DNA of 26,150 bases from DATJHM01 sp035493895 (GTDB taxonomy: Bacteria > Chloroflexota > Ktedonobacteria > Ktedonobacterales > Ktedonobacteraceae): positions 1-26,150 of the forward strand of contig DATJHM010000021.1 in the NCBI GenBank assembly GCA_035493895.1, written 5' to 3'. This document shows, one piece after another, positions 1 to 6,622 of this stretch (its first letter is position 1; each line of letters starts with the position of its first letter). Position numbers and translations under genes: made by a program. The notes beneath the pieces are model-generated. The model did not search any database and was not told where the DNA came from. It worked only from the letters and a program-made list of their open reading frames with translations.

Positions 1-672
1 GGCGAGGATAAAGTTTTGACCATTGCCGAAGCCCAGGCCATAGACTGAACCGTTACTTTTTTTCGTAATCGTGTCGGCGGCTCTGCTGACGTCATCCCAG
101 GTCTGAGGCAATTTTACTGTGCCGTCCGCATTCGTGATGCCATACTGTTTAAACACTGGATTGCTGATGTAGAGTTGTAGCCAGGGAGAGTTACCGGAGA
201 ATGGAGCAGAGTAGAGCTTACCGCCAAAGACGTTACTTCCCTCGTAAAAAGAGCCTTTGGGAAACTTGGCTCGCCAGCTGGGAGTAGCCCACTTATCGAG
301 AGGTGCCAGCCAGCCGTCTTTCTGTTGCTCATTTGGTTTTGGCGAGCCTGGTAGCATAAAGGCGTCGGGTTCATTATTGCTCTTGTAGGCGAGCGAGAAG
401 AGATTGCTATAGGTATCGGTGACATGGGTGACCTTTTTGACTTTGATGTCGGGATGAGCTTGTTGGAAGAGCTTGATCTCATTATCCACCCAGGGAGCCT
501 GGCTGACCCAAAAATCCCAGTAATTGAGCGTCACGGTAGATGAAGAGCCAGAGGAGGCAGGTCCACAGCCAACGAGCGCGTCGCCCAGGATAGCCGCGCC
601 TGCGGTGGCTGTAGCGGTCTGCAAAAAGTTACGCCGGTTCATGCGGCCAGCAGCGTTCGAGAGAAAAGACAT
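1..672 (-). CDS. Extracellular solute-binding protein of a sugar ABC transporter (3' end cut by window edge)
   Basis: The frame is open from the ATG at 672 down to base 1, giving 224 codons without a stop, so the C-terminal half lies outside the window. The N-terminus has a twin-arginine-like stretch (NRRNFLQTA, residues 12-20), a short hydrophobic segment and a lipobox-like LVGC at about residues 33-36, so a lipid-anchored, possibly Tat-exported protein is likely. The mature part (LNYWDFW, then PDAFMLPG, a Trp/Pro-rich loop and PQTWDDV) fits family 1 solute-binding proteins, which capture mono- or oligosaccharides for an ABC importer. AAGGAG lies about 10 bases upstream of the chosen ATG; Met11 is a weaker alternative. 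The gene follows a LacI-type regulator in the same direction, and permease genes would be expected beyond base 1. The substrate cannot be read from the sequence. Confidence 0.88.
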   Translation of the reverse strand, partial: MSFLSNAAGRMNRRNFLQTATATAGAAILGDALVGCGPASSGSSSTVTLNYWDFWVSQAPWVDNEIKLFQQAHPDIKVKKVTHVTDTYSNLFSLAYKSNNEPDAFMLPGSPKPNEQQKDGWLAPLDKWATPSWRAKFPKGSFYEGSNVFGGKLYSAPFSGNSPWLQLYISNPVFKQYGITNADGTVKLPQTWDDVSRAADTITKKSNGSVYGLGFGNGQNFILA

Positions 673-697
673 GTGTGCATCACTCCTTATAAAATAC

Positions 698-717
698 TGC
701 AAACAACGTTGTAAGCA
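698..717. promoter_or_regulatory. LacI-type operator upstream of the solute-binding protein
   Basis: A 20-bp near-perfect palindrome: TGC-AA-ACAACGTTGT-AA-GCA, with a perfect 10-bp core centred on CpG at 707/708. A central CG inside an AT-flanked palindrome is typical of LacI/GalR-family operators. It lies 25 bases upstream of the start codon at 672 and just upstream of its Shine-Dalgarno sequence. Binding by the LacI protein encoded immediately upstream is inferred. Confidence 0.6.
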
Positions 718-896
718 AATGAGCCTTCGAAAATTGATAGGCTTCTCTCAAGCAGAGAGGTCAAGGTTGGATAGCACGAGGTTGTAAGCGATTGATTGTC
801 TCGGACGATGGAAAAAGCGTACACAGATAAAGGTTTTCTGTACGTAATGAAGAATTGAAGCAGCTCTACCGATATAAGCTGAACAATTCGTAAGTG

Positions 897-1964
897 CTAT
901 TCTTTTTGCTGCACGGACCTCCTCTCAACTATGGTCACAGCAATACTGGTGTGCAAAGGAGGCATCTCAGGAGAAGAGAGACGTTCCAGCAGCTGGCGAA
1001 CGCCTTGAATGCCAAGCTGACGCTTGTCGACATGTACGGTCGTCAGAGGTGGAGCAGTAATAGCGGCGAGATCGATATCGTCGTAGCCAATCAAAGAACA
1101 CTCTTCGGGCACTTTAATGCCATGCTCGTTCAAGGCATTCAGCGCCCCCAGCGCGGTCATATCTGAGCTACAGAAGATAGCCTCAGGACGTGGCTTTACC
1201 TCTAATAGCTCACACATGGCGTGATAGCCTCCAGAAAAGTTTGTGTCACCATAGCGCACATAGTCCTCGTTATAGGTGAGCCCCTCTTCCTCCAATGCGC
1301 GTTTGTAGCCACGCCAGCGATAGTAGAGACTGGTATGGGAAAAAGGGCCAGCAATCATCGCGGGGATGGGCTGGCGAAAGCCATGAGCTAATAGATATTT
1401 TGTTGCCAGATAGCCTCCTTCTTCATCTGCTCCTGTGACACTATCGACCTGGAGTCCGGGGTCGTAATAGTCTACAGTGACGAAGGGAATGGCCTCTTTT
1501 TGGAGGAGTGCAAAGAATGTCTCTGGAAAATAGCCAACCACGAGTAAGCCATGTGTTTGTTTGCGCTGGACCATCAATGGAAGATGGATGTCTGTATCAG
1601 ATGTTTCGCTGACTTCGACGACTGCATACATCAGGCTGACATGTTGAGCCGTGCAGGCGTTTTCAGCCCCATGCAGAACGGGAGAATAGAAGGGATTTGT
1701 GGGAAAAGGAATCTGCATTGAGCGAATAACCAGACCAAACGTGGTAAAGTTGGTCTGCTCGCTATAGGGAGGCAATTGACGTGCAAGGGTGCGCGGTTGC
1801 GGCTGATAACCAAGCTCTTTGGCGGCCGCAAGCACGGCCAGACGCGCTTTTAAAGAGACTCCAGGTTTGTCGGCAAAAACATTCGAGGCGGTTCCTAATG
1901 AAACCCCCGCCAGGCTCGCTACCTGTCGTAAAACAACTCTTTGTTGCGATTTCACCTTGTTCAT
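897..1964 (-). CDS. LacI-family transcriptional regulator
   Basis: A 355-residue protein with the standard LacI layout. The N-terminal helix-turn-helix and hinge (LRQVASLAGVSLGTASNVF, then KELGYQP) span about residues 12-55. A periplasmic-binding-protein-like sugar sensor domain follows, including the family's late motifs CSSDMTALGALNAL and GYDDIDLAAITAPPLTTV. Such proteins repress sugar uptake or catabolic genes until an effector sugar binds. The annotated ATG at 1964 has no properly spaced ribosome site, whereas a GTG three codons later (1955) has AAGGA eight bases upstream and may be the true start. The transporter gene beginning at 672 lies downstream in the same direction, so that operon is the probable target. 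The effector is unknown. Confidence 0.92.
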   Translation of the reverse strand: MNKVKSQQRVVLRQVASLAGVSLGTASNVFADKPGVSLKARLAVLAAAKELGYQPQPRTLARQLPPYSEQTNFTTFGLVIRSMQIPFPTNPFYSPVLHGAENACTAQHVSLMYAVVEVSETSDTDIHLPLMVQRKQTHGLLVVGYFPETFFALLQKEAIPFVTVDYYDPGLQVDSVTGADEEGGYLATKYLLAHGFRQPIPAMIAGPFSHTSLYYRWRGYKRALEEEGLTYNEDYVRYGDTNFSGGYHAMCELLEVKPRPEAIFCSSDMTALGALNALNEHGIKVPEECSLIGYDDIDLAAITAPPLTTVHVDKRQLGIQGVRQLLERLSSPEMPPLHTSIAVTIVERRSVQQKE

Positions 1965-2012
1965 CCTTGAACATGTTTTGTTCAGTGAAAAATAAAAATG
2001 TTTTCTGAAAAA

Positions 2013-2041
2013 ATAATAAGCTACATATATATTATTGTCAA
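2013..2041 (-). promoter_or_regulatory. Sigma-A-type promoter of the LacI gene
   Basis: On the minus strand, TTGACA (2041-2036) and TATTAT (2018-2013) are separated by exactly 17 bases. This is a near-consensus housekeeping promoter about 45 bases upstream of the lacI-type start. Confidence 0.7.
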
Positions 2042-2159
2042 GCGTTTTGCTTTCTATTATAGAGCAAATGAAGAGGGATTTTTACGCATTTGCAGAATAT
2101 ATATCTTTCTATGGTTATGTAACCGTGAAATAGAACATATATTGTTGTAAAGTAACAGT

Positions 2160-2193
2160 TGTTCAATTGAAAATATCTCTGTTCAGTTGAACA
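2160..2193. promoter_or_regulatory. Tandem TGTTCA-NN-TGAACA palindromes in the LacI/TetR divergent region
   Basis: Two 14-bp inverted repeats, TGTTCAATTGAAAA (2160-2173) and TGTTCAGTTGAACA (2180-2193, perfect arms), start exactly 20 bases apart, which puts them on the same face of the helix. Related half-sites occur at 1979-1991, overlapping the LacI leader, as GTTCA-N4-TGAAC at 1959-1972 over its start codon, and as TGTTCAATGTTC at 2273-2284. They look like operators. The regulator is not certain; the LacI or TetR protein flanking the region is the obvious candidate. Confidence 0.45.
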
Positions 2194-2305
2194 AATAGAT
2201 GATAGAACAGCATGCAAGCGGCTATTTCCAGAGGATCAAAAAAACATCTGGCAGATGGAAATAATTCTGCGATGTTCAATGTTCTCTCTAACGTAAATAG
2301 AAATT

Positions 2306-2323
2306 AAGTTGTTTAACTAACTT
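2306..2323. promoter_or_regulatory. Putative TetR operator upstream of the TetR gene
   Basis: An inverted repeat AAGTT-N8-AACTT lies 16 bases before the TetR start codon. Read on the minus strand, the region shares the 13-base string ATAAGTTAGTTAA with the site in front of the RclA-like gene (3023-3035). Autoregulation together with control of the downstream reductase is inferred from this shared sequence. Confidence 0.5.
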
Positions 2324-2338
2324 ATTGGAAACGAAAGC

Positions 2339-2899
2339 ATGGCACAAAACGAAAAGAGAGAGCGGCTTATTGAGGCTGCCTGCCGACTCATTTATCAACA
2401 GGGCGTTTATCGCACAACGTTGGCTGACATTGCGCAGGCTGCGGAGGTGCCTCTGGGAAATGTCTACTATCACTTTCGTACCAAAGAATCGCTGATCTCC
2501 GCGGTCATTGCGACCCATAAGCAGCAGCTACAGGCGAAATTTGCGCGTTGGGAACAAGATCCTGATCCCCGGCAACGTCTGCAATCCCTTTTGCGCTCCA
2601 GCCTCTCTCATGAGGACCAATTGGCGCAATATGGTTGCCCTGATGGAACGCTCTGTCAGGAGCTGGTCAAGGAGAACACACCGCTGGCTCATGAGGCGGC
2701 TGATCTCATGAATTGTTACCTATCCTGGGTGGAGCAGCAATTCCGTCTACTTGGGAAAGATGATGAAGCAGAAGATCTGGCCCTGAGTTTGATTTCATCG
2801 CTGCAAGGGTCGTATTTACTGACCAATACCATGCATTCTACGGCATTGCTGGAGCGCAGGCTTGAACATCTGAACCTGTGGCTTGAACAGGTCGCTTGA
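2339..2899 (+). CDS. TetR-family regulator, possibly oxidant/electrophile sensing
   Basis: A 186-residue protein. An N-terminal TetR DNA-binding domain (about residues 8-55) contains the recognition helix region LADIAQAAEVPLGNVYYHF, followed by an all-helical ligand domain. The ligand domain has Cys100 and Cys106 in the string YGCPDGTLCQELVKE. This region resembles the LmrA/YxaF/NemR-type C-terminal domains, and Cys100 sits where E. coli NemR carries its bleach-sensing Cys in a GCL motif (alignment by eye, not computed). The ribosome site is weak (GGAAA). The gene lies 187 bases upstream of an RclA-like reductase in the same direction, and both are preceded by similar inverted repeats. A role as local repressor of that gene is therefore likely; the inducing signal is inferred. 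Confidence 0.88.
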   Translation: MAQNEKRERLIEAACRLIYQQGVYRTTLADIAQAAEVPLGNVYYHFRTKESLISAVIATHKQQLQAKFARWEQDPDPRQRLQSLLRSSLSHEDQLAQYGCPDGTLCQELVKENTPLAHEAADLMNCYLSWVEQQFRLLGKDDEAEDLALSLISSLQGSYLLTNTMHSTALLERRLEHLNLWLEQVA

Positions 2900-3022
2900 A
2901 TGTAGTCCCTCTATCTTCTCACTCTTCAATCACGTTCCGTCTGAGAAGAAGATACATGCGAAGATTGCGGATTTGAACACTGTGGTACATCTCATCATGT
3001 ATCCATTGTTTTTCTATATTAT

Positions 3023-3044
3023 ATAAGTTAGTTAACTTACTGAT
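3023..3044. promoter_or_regulatory. Putative TetR operator upstream of the RclA-like gene
   Basis: AGTTAGTTAACTTACT (3026-3041) is a near-perfect 16-bp palindrome around GTTAAC, with one mismatched pair. It lies in AT-rich sequence (TATATTATATAAG) typical of a promoter and about 45 bases before the start codon. Its flank ATAAGTTAGTTAA recurs inverted in front of the TetR gene. Confidence 0.55.
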
Positions 3045-3086
3045 AAAGAGGTTATGAAGGTCCACTATAAAAAGGAGAATATGCAC

Positions 3087-4472
3087 ATGCATAAGCAACA
3101 GGTAGATGCTCTGGTCATTGGTTTCGGGAAGGGCGGTAAAACGTTGGCGGGTTTTATGGCACAAAAGGGCTGGGAAGTAGCTGTTATAGAGAAGTCAAAA
3201 CAGATGTACGGAGGGACCTGCATTAATATCGCCTGCATCCCTTCAAAATCGTTATCCCATTCAGCCGAGCAGGCCGCACGGCGTCACTTCGCAACATTTC
3301 TGGAGAAACAGGACGTCTATCAAAATGCGGTCGAGGACAAAGAGCAGCTCGTCACCTTCCTCCGTGGGGCAAATTACGCGAAATTGAACCAGAATCCGCA
3401 TGTGAGTGTTATTGACGGTATGGCTACCTTCCTGTCGCCGAATGAAGTGCGTGTGGATCTCGACGGATCTGATCAGATGATCATTGAGGCGAAGCACATT
3501 TTTATTAATACGGGGACGCTTCCGCATCTGCCTCCTATTGCCGGGTTAACTGAAAGTGAGCATGTCTATACCAGCACGAGCATGATGAACCTTTCTCAAT
3601 TACCTGAAGAGCTGGTAATTATTGGTAGTGGGCACATCGGTTTAGAGTTCGCAGCGATGTATGCTGCCTTTGGCTCCCATGTCACCGTCCTGCATCGTGG
3701 CAATCTCTTCCTTCCTGATCATGACCGGGATATCGCAGATGCGGTGAAGACCACGATAGAGAAGCAGGGGATTCAGTTCCACCTCCAGGCTAATGTCTTG
3801 CAGATCGCTGACCGGGACGAGCGGGCGTCTATTACCTATGTAGATCAAACGCAGACCCGGCGCACGCTGACAGCAGATGCTGTGCTGATCGCGACCGGAC
3901 GCGTACCCAATACGCAATCTCTGGATCTGGCGCAAGCTGGTGTCGAAGTGGACGAATATGGCTTTATCAAGGTCGACGAGTTTTTGCGCACCACAGCTCC
4001 CAACATCTGGGCTCTGGGTGATATTAACGGTGGCCCACAATTTACCTATATCTCGCTGGACGATTTTCGCATTATCCGCGATCAGCTCTTCGGGGACGGG
4101 CAGCGTTCGCAACTCAGCCGCCGCAACGTTCCCAGTTCGCTCTTCATCTATCCGACCTTATCCTGGGCCGGTTTGTCTGAAACGGAAGCCCGACATCAGG
4201 GTTACGAAGTGAAGGTGGCAACATTACCAGCAGGCGCAATTCCGCGTACGCGACAGGTAGCGCATACGGATGGGCTCTTGAAAGCGATTGTTGATGCGAA
4301 AACGAAGCGTATCCTGGGCTGTTTCTTGTTTAGCGAGGATTCCAGCGAGGTGATCAATCTGGTATCCATTGCCATGAATGCTGGACTGGACTATCGTGTC
4401 TTGCGCGATAACATTTTTACGCATCCGAGCATGTCCGAAGGCTTAAATGATCTGTTTACGCAGATTTCTTAG
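3087..4472 (+). CDS. rclA: RclA-like FAD-dependent pyridine nucleotide-disulfide oxidoreductase
   Basis: A cytoplasmic flavoprotein of 461 residues. The N-terminal FAD-binding region reads VDALVIGFGKGGKTLAG, followed by the redox disulfide motif GGTCINIACIP (Cys45 and Cys50). The NAD(P)H-binding motif is IIGSGHIGLEFA, the second FAD motif is NIWALGDINGG, and the dimerisation tail is FTHPSMSEGLNDLF. Several stretches (FGKxGKTLA, MYGGTCINI, QFTYISLDDxRI, IFTHPSMSE) agree closely with remembered E. coli RclA, a reactive-chlorine-induced Cu(II) reductase, more than with lipoamide dehydrogenase or mercuric reductase. ATG 3087 is chosen because AGGAG lies nine bases upstream; ATG 3081 and 3054 are in frame but badly spaced. 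The gene sits between a TetR regulator and a multicopper oxidase, which supports an oxidant/copper stress role. Confidence 0.88.
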   Translation: MHKQQVDALVIGFGKGGKTLAGFMAQKGWEVAVIEKSKQMYGGTCINIACIPSKSLSHSAEQAARRHFATFLEKQDVYQNAVEDKEQLVTFLRGANYAKLNQNPHVSVIDGMATFLSPNEVRVDLDGSDQMIIEAKHIFINTGTLPHLPPIAGLTESEHVYTSTSMMNLSQLPEELVIIGSGHIGLEFAAMYAAFGSHVTVLHRGNLFLPDHDRDIADAVKTTIEKQGIQFHLQANVLQIADRDERASITYVDQTQTRRTLTADAVLIATGRVPNTQSLDLAQAGVEVDEYGFIKVDEFLRTTAPNIWALGDINGGPQFTYISLDDFRIIRDQLFGDGQRSQLSRRNVPSSLFIYPTLSWAGLSETEARHQGYEVKVATLPAGAIPRTRQVAHTDGLLKAIVDAKTKRILGCFLFSEDSSEVINLVSIAMNAGLDYRVLRDNIFTHPSMSEGLNDLFTQIS

Positions 4473-4564
4473 ATCGCACAGTGAGCAACAGAACTGGCGG
4501 CAAGATCCGCGTCGTCTATCCACAGCATGTAACCAGTTTCATGCCTGACAGAAACAACCTTGTC

Positions 4565-4593
4565 TTGACAACCTTTTCATTTGTAGATATAGT
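4565..4593 (+). promoter_or_regulatory. Consensus sigma-A promoter of the multicopper oxidase
   Basis: TTGACA (4565-4570) and TATAGT (4588-4593) are separated by exactly 17 bases. Transcription should start near 4600, within the palindrome that follows, leaving a leader of roughly 135 bases. Confidence 0.75.
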
Positions 4594-4627
4594 GATAGTA
4601 CCCTCCCCACCGGGGTAGGGTACTATC
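4594..4627. promoter_or_regulatory. CsoR-like copper operator (GTACCC...GGGTAC palindrome)
   Basis: Perfect 11-base arms GATAGTACCCT (4594-4604) and AGGGTACTATC (4617-4627) enclose a CCCC-ACC-GGGG core. Known CsoR operators are G/C-rich pseudo-palindromes of TACCC/GGGTA character, and this one resembles them closely. It starts on the base after the -10 hexamer and so covers the transcription start, where a repressor would block initiation. The downstream gene being a copper oxidase fits. No csoR gene is present in the window. The element could also act as a hairpin ending the rclA-like transcript, since TTTTTT follows at 4635-4640. Confidence 0.6.
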
Positions 4628-4736
4628 AGGGAAGTTTTTTCTACAGATTATCCTGAAAAAAGATGAAATGTTTATTCATCTTATGTCAAGTGAGAAGGAT
4701 GACCGCTTGTTCTAATGATAGAAAGAAAGTATATTT

Positions 4737-6227
4737 ATGGATAATAAACAGCTTACGGCATTGTCTCGTCGCCGTTTCCTGAGCTATCTGGGAATTGGCG
4801 CTGGTGTGGTTGCCGGGGCAATCGCTCTCGACGCTGGTCGTTTGCCAACTCTGGCTGATACACTTGCTGCGAGTACCGGGAAAGTGCACTCTTATACATT
4901 TAATCCGGCTCCGGCTCGTATCGCGTTAGGGAAACAGACTGTTTCAACCTGGGCATATAATGGTGTGCTGCCAGGACCAGAAATTCGGGTCAATGTTGGT
5001 GATACGATTCGGGCGATGGTGAGGAATCACTTGAGCACTGACACGACAATGCACTGGCATGGTCTGCCCATTCCCAATGCGATGGATGGAATTCCGTATG
5101 TCACACAGGCACCGATCAAGGCAGGTCAGACCTTCCTCTATGATTTTGTTGTGCCAGTGTCTGGAACCTACTGGTATCATTCACATGTAGGGCTACAACT
5201 GGATCGTGGACTCTATGGGCCGCTAATTGTGGAAGATCCGAGAGAAACGAAGAATTATGATCAGGATGTGGTCCTGGTTCTGGATGACTGGCTGGATGGC
5301 GTGCCCGGTGGGCCTGGAACGCCGGATGCGGAATATCAGAAGCTGGTGGTTGCGGGAAAGAGTATGGCAGGGAAGGGTATGGGTGGTATGAGTGGAAGCA
5401 TGAATATGAGCAAGCCGGGTTCAATGACTGGCGATGTCAACGACGTGATTTATCCCTATTATCTTGTGAATGGGAAAACGAGCGACAATCCCTATGAAAT
5501 TACCGTAAAGAAGGGGCAGAGAATCCGTCTGCGTTTTATCAACGCGGGCGCATCGACGATCTTTCGTCTGGCGCTCAATGGGCATAAGATGACTGTGACG
5601 CATACCGATGGTCAGGCGGTTGAGCCGGTGGAGGTAGATACTTTACGCATCGGGATGGGCGAGCGTTATGATGTCCTGGTCACAGTCAACAATCCGGGCG
5701 TCTGGCAACTGGCGGCGCAGGTGGATGGCACAAATTATCTGGCACGTGCACTTGTGCGCTATCAGGGAAGCACGACGACCGCTCCTGCTGCGACATTTCT
5801 GCCGCCGGAGCTCAAGCAGAAACAGTTAACCTATGCAATGCTCAAGGTTGCTCCTGGCATCCCTACCCCACCGTCTGGTCAACCGGCGCAAGTAGCGGTT
5901 GCTTTGAGTGGATCGATGGCACCATATGTCTGGAAGATGAATAACCAGATATATCCTGACGCTAGCAAGATTGCCGTGCAGAAAAACCATCTTGTGCAGT
6001 TCCAATTTAATAATCAAACTATGATGCCGCATCCTATGCATCTCCATGGGCATTTTTTCCAGCTCGATAATGGGACGGGAAGAGGTCCAATGAAGGATAC
6101 GGTGCTGGTAGATCCGATGCAGAAGATGAATGTCACCTGGTTCTCAAATAATCCGGGGCAGTGGGCTTTCCATTGCCATAATGACTATCATATGAAGGCG
6201 GGCATGTTCCGGGTTGTGAGCGTATGA
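4737..6227 (+). CDS. Tat-exported three-domain multicopper oxidase (laccase/CueO-like)
   Basis: A 496-residue multicopper oxidase that couples substrate oxidation to reduction of O2 to water. A perfect Tat motif SRRRFLS (residues 10-16) and a hydrophobic segment direct it outside the membrane. All four copper-binding blocks are present: HWHG (106-109), HSH (148-150), HPMHLHGH (432-439) and HCHNDYHMKAGM (479-490), so both the type 1 and the trinuclear copper centres should be intact. A Met-rich insertion at about 210-230 (eight Met) recalls the copper-binding loop of cuprous oxidases such as CueO. With the CsoR-like operator and the RclA-like neighbour this points to copper detoxification, though a laccase acting on phenolics cannot be excluded. 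The ribosome site before ATG 4737 is weak (GAAAG). Confidence 0.93.
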   Translation: MDNKQLTALSRRRFLSYLGIGAGVVAGAIALDAGRLPTLADTLAASTGKVHSYTFNPAPARIALGKQTVSTWAYNGVLPGPEIRVNVGDTIRAMVRNHLSTDTTMHWHGLPIPNAMDGIPYVTQAPIKAGQTFLYDFVVPVSGTYWYHSHVGLQLDRGLYGPLIVEDPRETKNYDQDVVLVLDDWLDGVPGGPGTPDAEYQKLVVAGKSMAGKGMGGMSGSMNMSKPGSMTGDVNDVIYPYYLVNGKTSDNPYEITVKKGQRIRLRFINAGASTIFRLALNGHKMTVTHTDGQAVEPVEVDTLRIGMGERYDVLVTVNNPGVWQLAAQVDGTNYLARALVRYQGSTTTAPAATFLPPELKQKQLTYAMLKVAPGIPTPPSGQPAQVAVALSGSMAPYVWKMNNQIYPDASKIAVQKNHLVQFQFNNQTMMPHPMHLHGHFFQLDNGTGRGPMKDTVLVDPMQKMNVTWFSNNPGQWAFHCHNDYHMKAGMFRVVSV

Positions 6228-6228
6228 G

Positions 6229-6590
6229 AAGGCCGGAGGGGGAGGAGTAGAAAGCGCGATCAGTACGCATCAACCTAAAAAAGGATGTGGTATTCGAGAG
6301 GGCCGGTGGGGGACGTGGATCGGCAGAAAGCGCGATCCCTACCTCAGCCTTTCTTCGAGGGCAGGGAATCACATGCCCCCGTGCCAAATACGATACGGCC
6401 CGCAAAACAGAACAGGTAGGGGCAGCGGTTTATCCCTGCCCGCGAGCCCCCCCGGCCATTTCGGCCCTTAGGTTGATACGTATGAGATCGGCGGTAGAAA
6501 GCGCGATGCCGATGTGTGCAGAAGGGGGAGATGGCCGGTGGGGGTGGACGCCATTCGCCATGGCGTCCCTACGATGCGTTTGATGTGTGT
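6229..6590. repeat. REP-like composite intergenic repeat region
   Basis: This gene-free stretch between two convergent genes is built from recurring pieces. (A/T)GAAAGCGCGAT-type boxes occur at about 6248-6260, 6324-6336 and 6495-6507. GGCCGG(A/T)GGGGG occurs at 6231-6242, 6301-6312 and 6533-6544. CATCAACCTAA (6268-6278) recurs inverted as TTAGGTTGATA (6468-6478). It also forms hairpins: GGGCAG/CTGCCC (6420-6425 with 6436-6441), GGCCATTTCGGCC (6454-6466) and a perfect 9-bp stem GGACGCCAT/ATGGCGTCC (6546-6568). Interspersed palindromic repeats of REP/BIME type are the likely explanation. No open frame here looks coding. Confidence 0.6.
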
Positions 6591-6614
6591 AAAGTATTTG
6601 ATGCGTGTAAGGTG
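6579..6614. repeat. 18-bp tandem duplication
   Basis: TTTGATGTGTGTAAAGTA (6579-6596) is followed directly by TTTGATGCGTGTAAGGTG (6597-6614), differing at three positions. It lies between the repeat region and the end of the second dehydratase gene. Confidence 0.6.
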
Positions 6615-6622
6615 CGGGATGT

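Noticed and set aside
114..482. 122-codon minus-strand frame at the window start
   Set aside because: It overlaps the solute-binding protein in a different frame; that gene has a signal peptide, lipobox, ribosome site and family-like sequence, so this frame is a shadow.
3054..3086. Upstream ATGs (3054, 3081) as starts of the RclA-like gene
   Set aside because: Only ATG 3087 has AGGAG at normal spacing, and the flavin-binding strand begins six residues after it, as in relatives.
4699..4782. Short ORF (27 codons) overlapping the start of the multicopper oxidase
   Set aside because: The GAGAAGG sequence abuts its ATG with no spacing, and the frame runs through the oxidase coding region without meaningful sequence.
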